Of a stretch of DNA of 64,000 nucleotides, positions 54,284 through 64,000 are shown piece after piece (position 1 is the stretch's first letter; every line of letters starts with the position of its first letter). Below the pieces are notes generated by a model. The model made no database searches, was not told the DNA's origin, and saw only the letters and a program-made list of their open reading frames with translations. This DNA is from Fragilariopsis cylindrus CCMP1102 (lineage: Eukaryota > Bacillariophyta > Bacillariophyceae > Bacillariales > Bacillariaceae): NCBI GenBank assembly GCA_900095095.1, contig FMBT01000304.1, positions 248,001-312,000 of the forward strand, in the 5' to 3' direction. The position numbers and the translations under genes are program-made.

Positions 54284-55959
54284 ATGGCAGCTAGTCTAAA
54301 AGAACGTGCCGATGCGGCTCGTAAAGAGGTACGTACGTTACTGGTATAGTAGAAAGAAGAAGAAGAAGTTGTTTCGCGTTTTCTTGTATTTGTTTATTAT
54401 GCGTGTAATGTCGGGTGTGGTGTGTAGGGAAAGGGATGGAGATAGAAGAAAAGAAAGGAGCTGCGGTGCGGCACACTTTCTTTGGTTGGATTATTGTTGT
54501 TTGTTGGTTTATGTAATGCTGCTACTGCTACTGCTTTAGGCGAAACCAGGCCAAAGGCCAAGGTCGATGAATGCAATGTATTTTCTCTCTCGCTTGCTTG
54601 TGTGCGAATTTAATGTAATCGATACAATGCAGTTAGTTTAAAATGGATTGTCAAGATAAATCAGAATTCATCCTCGAAAGCAGAGGGACGTAATATTGTT
54701 TGATACATGCTGCCTCCTCCGTTGTACCAATCCAATACATTGTGTCTCTCACTCTCTCACACAATTCAATTTTTCATATTCTTTTGCTCCCCATTTATTT
54801 GTACTATTTATTTGTCCTCCCCATTGTTTTATCTTATTTATTTGTATTATAGATTGGTACATTAACAGCACAAATTGATAAAACATTAACCTCCAAACGT
54901 GATAAGGGTATCGGATTAATGCAAACTGTCAAGAACTCTGGTAAACCATTAGCACCAATTCGTGAACCACCCTCGCAATTAAAATGTCGTAGAAAATTAC
55001 AAGGTCATTTTGGTAAAATTACTGCGATGGATTGGTCCGCCGATGGTAATACAATTGTATCAGCAAGTCAAGATGGTAATCTATTACTGTGGGATGCATT
55101 TTCCACATCGAAAAAACAAGATGTACGTTTAAAGTCCAGTTATGTGATGTCTGTATGTATGGAACAAACAACAGGTGAATATGTGGCAGCTGGTGGATTA
55201 GATAATGCCTGTTCTGTCTATAGTGTTGGTGATAATAATAATGACAGTAATAAATCACAATTAAAAACTGAACTGGTCTCCCATGAGGGTTATTTAGCAG
55301 CCTGTAAATTTTTTCATTCACCATCGAAAATGTTGACCGGGAGTGCCGATTCCACATGCCTGTTGTGGGATGTCAATACCGGACAAATTATTGACACGTA
55401 TGCGGAACACTCCGCGAATATAATTGAAATGGAATTAGTTGGACAACATAATTTTCTATCCACAAGCGTGGATAAGACAATTAAACTATGGGACACGCGA
55501 ACATCTGCATCAAAATCAACTAGTAGTAGTGGTTCTGTACAAACATTTACTGGTCACACTGCTGACGTGAATGGTATTACTTTACTCAAATCAAGCAACG
55601 GTACAACATTTGCAACATGTAGTGGAGATGGTACAGTACGTGTATGGGACATGAGAAGTTATGGTGAAATCTCACAATTTGGTGAAATAATGGATTCCTC
55701 GGAATGTGATCCATTTTCGGATGGTGATGCAGGATTTACATCCATTACATCTTCTGCATCCGGACGATTATTATTTGTTGGTCATTCAGAAGGTACTGTG
55801 GAATGTTATGATATATTACAACAACCTAATATGGATCTGGATCCAATGTATATGTTAAATAATGCACATGAGACACATGTATCATGTGTTGGTGTATCGC
55901 CAACAGGTGACGTGTTATGTACAGGATCATGGGATACACAATTGAAACTATTTGCATAA
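54284..55959 (+). CDS. Heterotrimeric G-protein beta subunit, two exons
   Basis: A 45-bp first exon (54284-54328; MAASLKERADAARKE) joins across a 524-bp intron (GTACGT...TTATAG, phase 0) to exon 2 (54853-55959; IGTLTAQIDKTLTSK), giving 383 residues. The N-terminal 35 residues form the coiled coil that binds G-gamma. Seven WD40 blades follow, with GH...WD spacing: GHFGKITAMDWS...LLLWDA, YVMSVCMEQ, SHEGYLAACKF...CLLWDV, EHSANIIEMEL...IKLWDT, GHTADVNGITLL...VRVWDM, a sixth blade with a Ser/Asp insertion (SSECDPFSDGDAG), and HVSCVGVSPTGDVLCTGSWDTQLKLFA. The order and the SWD..LK.F ending match G-beta rather than generic WD40 proteins. It would act at the plasma membrane with G-alpha and G-gamma. 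The start is fixed by the need for the coiled coil; a model without exon 1 would lose it. Confidence 0.88.
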
Positions 55960-56646
55960 ATGTAATAATGGAATGAAGTAGTATTATAAAAGAAAAGAGG
56001 AAAAAGAGATTAAATAATATATCGTCGTCGTCATCGTCGTCGTCACTCCCTCGTTTCGCAACGTATTAAAAATATGAAGATTAGATGATGACGATAATAA
56101 TGATGAAGAAGAATTACCGAATGAAAATTGGAAACAAAATATTTCAAATCAGAGCAGTAGCAGTAACAACAAGAACAACTAATATAAAAAAGAAAGGAAA
56201 ACAAAAATACTGTCACCATTATTTGAAAAAAAAATATCATAGCATTTATTAATGTATCGATGTGTAAAAAAACTAAAAGAGACTTTTATTATTGATTCTA
56301 TTGTTTGTGTACGTTAAGAATAAAGAAAGCAACATATTATTTAGTCAATATTATTTAGTATAACGGGGTTATTTTTTAGGACGTGCTGCAGTGAGTAGCT
56401 AATCTATTCATACGCAGTAATTTCGATGATCGTGGTCTTCTCTCTCCTGTCCTATTCTTTCTTGGACATAGTTGTTTCTATATAGACTTTAGACTACTGT
56501 AGTTAGCTATTTGTAGTAATAAAATCCTTCTTGCTTAGATTCGAACGTCGCATAAATATAAAATAAATATACACTTTCTGTACTGTATGCTGTGTTACCT
56601 TTTCCTTCTCTTGTCCTAGTTTTTTAATTGTAGTTCCATTCTTTAT
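55960..56646. other. Convergent intergenic region, no gene seen
   Basis: Shared 3' flank of the G-beta gene and the orphan minus-strand exon. It contains 'cgtcgtcgtcatcgtcgtcgtc' near 56023-56045 and TACTGTA words at 56503 and 56579. No coding signal. Confidence 0.45.
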
Positions 56647-57027
56647 TTAATTCAATTGCACACGCATCACCGTGCCATCCATATTTCGTAAAATCATATG
56701 TCTACCCTTTTCATCGAAAGGCCGACCAATTGTGTGGGCAAGCTTTCCTGCCCTAACATCAATTTGTTCGTAGTCATCTTCAGAATCGGAATCGTACCAG
56801 TTAATGAAAGGGATGTATTGGCCGAGCACACTATCTTTGCCTCGAGTTGATGCATACATAGCACCATCCCAACCTAGATCTATCATTTCGTCGAGTGTAT
56901 AGCTTGCAATATGGCGGTGTTTGCCATTATGTAACCGTTCTAATTTATGTTCTCCTACCCATTTTAGAACATTGGCGCAGCCACCCTCATCAGGTATAAA
57001 TGGTGTGAGTTTACCAGATCTACCAGG
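56647..57027 (-). CDS. Orphan 3'-terminal exon or gene fragment, 126 residues, family unknown
   Basis: A minus frame without stops runs from 57027 to the stop at 56647-56649, preceded in frame by TAG, which also forms a possible acceptor (GAGTAG|CCTGG). It reads KLTPFIPDEGGCANVLKWVG, HNGKHRHIASYTLDEMIDLG, YIPFINWYDSDSEDDYEQID, KLAHTIGRPFDEKGRHMIL, DGTVMRVQLN. The composition is normal, unlike the surrounding low-complexity DNA, so it has the look of true coding sequence. The first ATG inside is at 56886 (79 residues). A short minus frame at 57149-57283 (MNTVEYEVTTVPKDNKRPRL) could be an upstream exon, but I could not find a splice pair in phase. It may be a pseudogene. No family recognised. 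Confidence 0.45.
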   Translation of the reverse strand, partial: PGRSGKLTPFIPDEGGCANVLKWVGEHKLERLHNGKHRHIASYTLDEMIDLGWDGAMYASTRGKDSVLGQYIPFINWYDSDSEDDYEQIDVRAGKLAHTIGRPFDEKGRHMILRNMDGTVMRVQLN

Positions 57028-57450
57028 CTACTCACCCTTCTTTTATACGAACCTCCACTAATAAAGGGATGGTTATTCCTTCTGTGGATATATCTATTGA
57101 TATCGCTACTGCAATACCTCAAATCAGCTCAAACGCAAAAGGTTGTCATTAACACACTTGTTTATTTAGTCTATGGTTATTACAATTCATCAACAATAAA
57201 AGATAAAGGTAGAGCCTTTCTTGTAATCTTGGTCGTTTGTTGTCTTTTGGTACTGTGGTAACTTCATATTCAACTGTATTCATAACATCACTTCGTCTAA
57301 TACGGTATTTGTATTAGCGGTTTTTGGTTCAGACTTCTTTTCTTTGTGCTTCGAAACTAACTGGTCACAACTGTTCAACATTTACTTTACGGACATAATT
57401 CCTTATGTACATTTAACACTTTCCAAATGGAAGCAATAAATTAACTGAAC
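57028..57450. other. Short intergenic region, possible lost 5' exon of the orphan fragment
   Basis: Apart from the 44-codon minus frame at 57149-57283 noted under the orphan exon, nothing is seen. The 3' end of the LPMO-FAS1 gene is at 57451. Confidence 0.4.
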
Positions 57451-59748
57451 TTAAGGAATTGCTCCAATAGGGAACATTACTCCATTGACAACGTGTGCAA
57501 CTCCATTGCCTACAAAGGACAGAGAATAGAAGGAGGAGAGAAATAAATTTGGAAATAGAGAGAGAGAAATGAGCGGTGGACGGATAGTGTAATGAATGAA
57601 ACAACAAGGACAAAAAGCAGGTATATAAGAAACGTACAAAATTTGATATCAGTTTGAATGATCTGAGCAGAGTTATCAAGTTGGTCATTCCCGGCACCAT
57701 TCTGATACATTGCATCATTGTTACATTTGGTGCGACTTGAATCACCATTGAGCATTTGAACTTTTTCTGTACACTTGAGGTCATCGCTGCTGAGAACTTT
57801 ACCAGCAACGGCGTGAAACATAAGCTAGATAGAAAGGCAAGTGGTAAAAACAAAAGAATTACATATTTAGCAAGGCAAGGTTTCTTAAAGGAGTTGATTG
57901 TGATATACCAAATAAAAGAACTTATCAACGTACAATATTGGTGATAGCGTCATTGGACAATGATCCAAGTAACTCTCCAGAACTCTCAATAGCCTCATCG
58001 TTTGGAATGAAAACAGTCCATGTTTCTTTGTCAAAGGAGGAATCTAGATTAGCAGCCTTCAATGCATCACAGAAAAGACCAAAATCCTTGCTGTCGCAAA
58101 CGATGTTTTCTGTTATATTTATAAATAAGTAGAGAACAAGGAATGTCAATATAATTATCAACTGTGTTTGACTATGAAATAGATTCAAATGAGCATCGAA
58201 TTATGAATAAGAAGCAGATAAACTTACCGAGTGTTTCACACTTATCATCGTCATTGCTGTTGCTCTCACCATCTCCTAGCATGTTTTCTGGATCAACAAT
58301 AGTGACAATGGCACATTGAGTCCAAACCTGTGGTGTTTGTTCGGAATCCCATCTCCAGCTAACAACATAATCACCACTTAGACCTTCAGGGACCTTCAAT
58401 TTGTCAACAACTTTCCAACTAGAAAGAACTGCTTGCAAATCAGGAGAATTTGCAACTGGGTAGGAGCCTCCTTTGCCGTAATATCCCGGAGGGGCGTGAT
58501 CAGTGAACTGTGGTCCACGTGTGCATTTAGTCTCATCACCAATTTTCCAGCCGGCGCATGGAGGGATACCAATTTTCCTCCATGTGCTACCCTTTGGCAT
58601 GACACCGTCGGTATTATCGTCATTTATATCCATTGCATCAAAGGTAATGTTTACGGTAACGGTGCCATCATCAGCCATTGCAATAAATAAAGATTTATCA
58701 TTGGCGAATTCCATCACGGTCGATTGAAAGCAGCTTTCGTCGAGTGTGTTGTTATTTAAATTCTCGACAGGACAGAGACGATATTGATGCCCTCCGCCAT
58801 GATTGGCTCCCACGTTATACGCCCCTTCAACAATTTCCCCTGCAGTCCAAACAACCGGATATGCAGCCACCGAGTCACGCTGCGCATTTTGCATCTGCAT
58901 ATTCACTGCCGAGGATAGGACAGTAGATCCTAAAGTTCCGGCGGGAGGGTCCATATACATGGGTGGCAGTTCTCCATTGACAGCTGCCCCATCTCCGGAT
59001 ATAAGATTGAGGAAATCATTGCCGGGTCCAGCAATGAAATCTATTGCATTTTTGTATTTCCATCCACCAAGAACACCGCAAGAATCTAGGACGGATGCAG
59101 TTCCAGGAACAAACCATGGATTGCCTGAGTTAATTGATGCAGATACATTGCCTTTGTCTACCTCGGCCTGTCTATATTCCATATCCTTTACACACTCTTT
59201 GGTATCATTTTTATAATGTAAGGCTGCGAGATAGCCATTGCTAAAGTCGCAGTCGCCATCAAAGTAGAACTTCGGGTTCGAAAGCTGGTCTATACTTTTT
59301 AAAGTAGGTTCCATCAATTCTTCGCAGAACCCCCACTTTCCGTTTGGATTTTCACCCTACAAAGAGAAAAAGGAAGATAGAAAGAGAAAGTAGAACAAGG
59401 CCAGGTGATGAGTTTACAATGGCTTAAAAGTTCATGTATCGCATTTGCAAGGATTATTGCTCTATTAACATGATCATACCATAAAGCCGTACTTACGGTT
59501 GCCTTGCATCCTGGCGCTGTTCCCGTTGTAAACCAATGAGCATTGTAACCAAGGAACGCTAATTGAGCATTACTAGTCACATTATAATATTTATCGTACC
59601 CATTAGATAAATTTTCAGCGCATTCATCACGGCAAGGAGTTAGCATACGCTCCATTCCCTCTGGATCAATCAATGTAGCATGTCCTAAAACGGATAGAAC
59701 CGCAGAAGAGGTGATGGTGATTCGAAGGCATGCACTACTAAGCTTCAT
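57451..59748 (-). CDS. LPMO-like (chitin-binding type-4) protein fused to a C-terminal fasciclin domain, five exons
   Basis: Exons are 59497-59748, 58228-59356, 57934-58109, 57638-57824 and 57451-57509; introns of 140, 118, 109 and 128 bp are all GT-AG with matching phases (0, 1, 0, 1), giving 600 residues. The signal peptide would be cut before His23 (SVLG|HATLIDPEG), leaving an N-terminal histidine, the first ligand of the copper histidine brace. The second ligand lies in GANHGGGHQYRLCP (His270 or His274). VVSWRWDSEQTPQVWTQCA before residue 440 is a further LPMO-like strand pair. Residues 461-600 form a FAS1 domain: WTVFIPNDEAI, LMFHAVAGKVLSSDDLKC, a YQNGAGN loop, and CNGVAHVVNGVMFP at the end. 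LPMOs oxidise polysaccharide chains outside the cell; FAS1 domains mediate adhesion. I infer a wall-tethered oxidase. Its substrate is not predictable. Confidence 0.8.
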
Positions 59749-60527
59749 TGTTGTATTGTTCTATTGATATTTGTTTATCGGAAAAACTTCCTTTTCTTCT
59801 CGTGTTATTGAAATTATGTGCTTTAAATGTGACTGCCTTGGTTTTCTAATTTGATTAAAAAAGAAAAAACGATCTTAAAAATGTCATGCATTACGGTACG
59901 TTAGCTACCGGTAGCTAGTAGTGATGCAATTTTTGGTCAAGCTCAGACAAGATTCATCCCTCACTTCTTCTCTTTCAAATCTTCTCTTTCCTATTTCGCG
60001 CAATCAGTTTAGCGCCATCAGTTTAGCGCTATCGGTTTCGCGCTAAAAATGTTGAACCGATGAAAGTGTTAGAAGAATCGGCGGCGCTTTCGCTCTCCTT
60101 CTTTAACAAAAAGAACAAGAAAAGAAGAATTCAACATCAGCATCAACGTTTGTGAAAAATAATGGTAGCCTTAACTAAAGTTTAAGCAGTGAGGTGCAAC
60201 CGTGTTAAAATTTACTTAAAGCACACAATATGCTTTCGTTTTGGAATACAATTGATCGATTTTCTTAAGAAATGGATTTAAGTTGTTTCATTGCGTTGTA
60301 TAAGTAAGAAACGTCTTCGATTTGGCGTACTTTTTGATCGTCCTTATTTGTGATACTACAGTAAACGTAAAAGAACTACAAGGATAGCTAACAAAGAATA
60401 CAGCTACAATTACGCGAAATGAAGAATTTATAATTATTGTAATTAGTATGTATTGCAATAATTGAACACTTGAAAACGTAACGCACGTGTATCTCGAAAT
60501 GTTTAAAAACAGCTTTTTGAAAATATT
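59749..60527. other. Intergenic region upstream of the LPMO-FAS1 gene
   Basis: Contains the TTT(A/C)GCGC motif array (59994-60044) annotated separately. No open frame of note. The S8-FAS1 gene ends at 60528, so this is its 3' flank and the LPMO gene's promoter region. Confidence 0.5.
59994..60044. promoter_or_regulatory. Four-fold TTT(A/C)GCGC array, 14-bp phased, E2F-like
   Basis: tttcgcgc (about 59995), tttagcgc (60008), tttagcgc (60022) and tttcgcgc (60036), linked by 'catcag'-like spacers, lie about 245-300 bp before the LPMO-FAS1 start. TTTCGCGC matches the E2F/DP site consensus TTTSSCGC; TTTAGCGC is one base off. Regulation is an inference. Confidence 0.45.
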
Positions 60528-63500
60528 TTATGCAACAGGAGGAAGCATAAGAATATTATCTACCAAGTGAATTATTCCTCCATTACATATTTCGATATCA
60601 GATTCAATTATCATTGGCAACCTATCATCTTGATTTCCAAGTCCTTTCTGATACAGGGGGGCGTCGTCCTCACAAATAGTTACACTATCATCATCATTGC
60701 TCATTGTAATAGTAGCATTACAATAGAGATCGGTCTTGAAGAGTTTCCGACCGAGCACGAAATGGTATAAAAGAACATCACTGAGATCGTCGCCTTCACG
60801 AAGTGATACATTTGGATCAGATTCAAATGCATCGTTCGTCGGTGCAAATATCGTCCACTCAGAAATAGCAAGTTCACTGAGAGTTTCGTTTAGTCCAGTT
60901 CTTGTGATCGCATCACATAAGCCTGCCATGTAAGGTAATTGGCAGATTGTATCGGCTATGGAATATTGTAGAGAAAGCAGGCATCAGAACAAAGATGTCC
61001 ATTTAGAGCGTGTAAACTATCTTGCTGTTACTCAGTCACAAATCAATGACGACCGCAAGTTAACAATCAAAACGACAACAAATGAAGGACTTACATATTG
61101 ATTTACATAGTTGCACTTCGGTTAAGGGTCCGCCATCAAACACTTCGCTTAAGGGTCCGCCATCAGTAAAAGATTCTAGTTCGTCGGCTTGCATACGTAA
61201 TTCGTCAGTTCTTCCTCGTAGTCCACCACGACCAAACTCCACGTTATCTCTATCAATAGAAAAAAAATCCGTGAAATTGTTGCTACCATATACCACCACC
61301 TTCCATTCAAATAGATAATCGGGAAAGGAAGAGGGTGGGGCTCCACCTCCGCAGATGCAGCAAGCATCTGTCACCTTTAAACCATCATAAGAATCAGTTT
61401 CAAACTTATCCAGTAATTCACATGCTTCATCGATACCATCATTACAGAGTTTTCCGTAATATCCATTCTCGCGATCAATTTGCCCATCGGTACAGAAGCG
61501 CCGTAATAGAAAATCTAAATTGAATTCACAATGTAGGACTTCATCAACTGTGATATTACTAAAATCATCGAATAATTGCCATTGCCATTGACTTTTTCCG
61601 GAACAGCTATTGACGTCTCCTTGTACTGTATCGAATATCTCAATAGACCATTCGCCCTATAATTTGTTTGGTCAGTAGAAAATGAAAGTGGGAGTAAGAG
61701 TTAGTATACAATAAAAGTTTGAAAAGGAATCAAATCCCGGCTATTGCCAGGATGTGTGTACGTACATTTGGATTTTCACCCCTATGACGCACTGTAGTAA
61801 GTTTCATCCTAGAGAGAAACGTGAAAGAAGTGAAATTTGAGTCAATAGTGTGAGACGAGAGCATGACAAGAGAGAACACGACGACGACGACCATATTACG
61901 CACCATTCATCAGTTTGATCTTCGGGCCGGAATCCCGGAGTAAGTACCGATACCATGCCACCTAGAGCATGACAATCGAAACGTAACAGAAGAAGAAGAA
62001 AACGAAATCATGGCAGAAAAAATAGAGAAAATAGCGTAACAATGAGAAACATGCGTTAAAATAAGGGGTCGACGTGACCACGGACAAGTGCACGCATCCG
62101 CGTACATACCTGGAGACTTCAATTTAATTTGCAGATGTCCTCTTGACGTGTGATTCAATCGTAAGTAAATGACAACATTTTCCGTTACAAATGGTAATCC
62201 ACTATCGATTGTAACATTCGCTACGCTAATTTTCCCTTCACTATGATCAAATATTGGTAGATCCCCCGAACCTTGTCCTAGTAACATACGTTCTGGACCT
62301 AAGTTCGTATGAGTTACACTCATATTAACAGCTAAATCAGCATTAACAATACCGAATCCATACTTGTTGGAGTGTGATAGGTCTGCAGAATTTATCGCAA
62401 ACGTTGGATCGTTTGGATCGTTTACAAGTTGTGCTGACCGTGCAAGAATATCTTGTACGTCGCGCCATCCAAGATCTGGATTTGCTTCAAGCATCAACGC
62501 AACAACTCCAGAAACAACTGGATAATGCAGATTCAGTGTAATAGCAACAAGAAGAAGAAGACGTGACAAAAAAATATGTGTGAGCTCGTTGTAACGCCTC
62601 GATTAACTTTTGAATGCACATGCCTTTCGGTATATTATACTTTAAATAGATAAATTACTAACCTGGAGCAGCATATGATGTACCATCTCCAGCATCTGAA
62701 CATTTTCCACCGCTTACAGCAGCAATTACTGTCGTATGAGATTCGTGGGGATCCCCACCGGGCCCTGCAATAAAGATGGATGCGCCTGGTGTTGAAGAGC
62801 CTGCTACAAAACCAGACTTACCCACAGACGCAACAGGGATCGTAAACCTTGTACTTGCACCATATGATTGAAAGTTTGTATCATCGCCGTCGCTATTTTC
62901 ATTACCAGCAGCAAACACATAGATTATTCCCTTTCCATCTCGTCCATCCGTACTGTAAATTGGATAGAAAAAAGAAAGGAGTACATTGGCAAATTTTTGT
63001 TGGTAATCAAAATCCCACAAACAGACACAGACACAGACACACAATTCGAATTCGATACACAGAATTAGATAAAATTGAGTTGGTTTTTACTTACACACCA
63101 CGTGATAATGCTTCTCGTCCGGCCTCCTTTATATTTTTGAATTTACATTCTCCACCAGAGCTTGGGTAGTTTATTTCTAAAATCAGATCTAAATATTCCA
63201 CGCATGTTTTTTCTTCTTTCGTATAATAAAAATCACAATGTTTTACAACTGAATTAACACAATCTTCTCCCAACAAGCCTATTTCGATATCATTATCAAT
63301 ATCTACAGTATTTTGAAATAATGTACATATATCACAAGGGAACAGAAGATATCCGTCGAAAGGTTTATATACAAATGGACATTCAGTAGTTAATGTTGGA
63401 ACTACTGTTTGAACACCACTATCTTGAAGACTACGCTCAGGATCAAGTTGTGAGAGTTTGCCACAACCTTCGATTGCCCAAGAATTCTGTGAAATATCTA

Positions 63501-64000
63501 TTTGGTCTAATTTGTATGTTAATAATTCTGGAAATGACATTACACTACCCTCAGAATGACATGATGACAATGTAACTTGTGGTGCAATACCTACACCACA
63601 TTCATCATTATTACCTGTAGCACCAACAATTGATGCTTTTATTTATAAATTCAAAATGGAGAGAAATTAGATGAATTGAATAGAATCAGAGTTGGAATTG
63701 GAATGAACAAAGTGAGTGGGAAATGGAATAGAATTGGATGGTAATGAATGAAATGTCCCTTCCATCTTGTAGGTATGTGTATATTGTGTGTGTAGGTATG
63801 TGTATTTTTTTCTTTTTGGCTCTTTCCTTCATATCTAGCTAGTATCTTCACTTACCAACGACTGTGCCATGTTTAGCACCCGGTTGAATGGGATCAACTC
63901 CACCCACATCTTCATCACATGATGCACTAACATCAATTCTACCAGCAAATTCTGGATGTGATGATTCAATGCCTTCATCATTTACACGAACTCGTACACC
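60528..64000 (-). CDS. Kexin/furin-like S8 protease with P domain and C-terminal fasciclin domain, 5' end outside window
   Basis: Eight in-window exons: 63856-64000, 63095-63635, 62663-62952, 62110-62517, 61904-61961, 61766-61808, 61095-61656 and 60528-60955. Every intron (95-220 bp) starts GT and ends AG, and the phases agree throughout, giving 824 residues in the window; the signal and prodomain lie outside. The catalytic triad is Asp8 in VRVNDEGIES, His44 in AKHGTVVASIVG and Ser321 in GDGTSYAAPVVSG; the oxyanion Asn is in FAAGNENSDG. Residues about 395-530 are the P (homo B) domain that follows kexins (VTENVVIYLRLNHTSRGHL, NGEWSIEIFDT, QWQWQLF). A Cys-containing linker (DACCICGGGAPP) follows, then a FAS1 domain at 684-824 (WTIFAPTNDAFES, LLYHFVLGRKL, ICNGGIIHLVDNILMLPP). 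It probably cleaves proproteins in the late secretory pathway or outside the cell. The orientation and the FAS1 module are shared with the LPMO gene downstream. Confidence 0.85.

Overview
The window reads as nuclear DNA of a diatom (Bacillariophyta). The evidence is a combination of family features: PSxxPSxx proline/serine repeats next to WDTSSV/WNTSAV (BspA-type, DUF285) repeats, a short cysteine module (CxD...C...CP..C..C) on two unrelated proteins, a heterokont-type 'RFQVG..VEC....W' domain, a VTA|FSM plastid pre-sequence motif, GT-AG introns of about 95-530 bp, and very strong Asn/Ser/Asp/Thr homopolymer coding in AT-rich DNA. The species cannot be fixed from the sequence alone.

Layout. 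1-2812 (-): secreted BspA-like/PS-repeat surface protein, running off the left edge. 2813-8905: gene-poor, repeat-rich DNA. 8906-9835 (-): a secreted (Gly-Ile-Asp)n protein with a probable GPI signal, whose start and leader are tandemly duplicated upstream. 10232-10408 (-): a truncated relic of a CoA-binding-domain gene whose intact paralogue lies at 42557-43150. 11374-12853 (-): acidic nuclear-type protein, one intron. 14413-14970 (-): small heterokont-domain protein. 15703-18127 (-): Golgi-type sulfotransferase, divergent from a secreted M14 zinc carboxypeptidase at 18870-22622 (+). 23231-24346 (-): NTF2/SnoaL-like protein. 26566-28212 (+): low-complexity protein of unknown role. 28834-31578 (-): Cys-rich, GPI-type surface protein. 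32516-34825 (-): gamma-glutamylcyclotransferase-like protein. 34826-42556: a second repeat-rich block with satellites of about 170-200 bp period, a MITE-like inverted repeat, and an inverted copy of a repeat also present at 6.3 kb. 42557-43150 (-): plastid-type CoA-binding protein. 44057-46807 (+): four-TM protein. 46922-47431: relic of a PS-repeat gene and a tRNA-Val-like sequence. 47614-49494 (-): TKL-like kinase with DFN and AKE in place of DFG and APE. 50644-53688 (-): KEX1-type serine carboxypeptidase, three exons. 54284-55959 (+): G-protein beta subunit, two exons. 56647-57027 (-): orphan exon. 57451-59748 (-): five-exon LPMO-like protein with a C-terminal fasciclin (FAS1) domain. 60528-64000 (-): eight in-window exons of a kexin/furin-like S8 protease with a P domain and a C-terminal FAS1 domain.

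How the genes fit together. Much of the content serves the secretory pathway and cell surface: adhesin-like repeat proteins, Golgi sulfation, KEX1- and KEX2-type proprotein processing and polysaccharide oxidation. The most interesting part is the right end. Two adjacent same-strand genes of different enzyme classes both end in a cysteine-containing FAS1 module, and both join it through the same C-x7-C linker carrying a phase-1 intron at the same place. I infer a FAS1 module spread by exon shuffling that tethers secreted enzymes to the cell wall or matrix.
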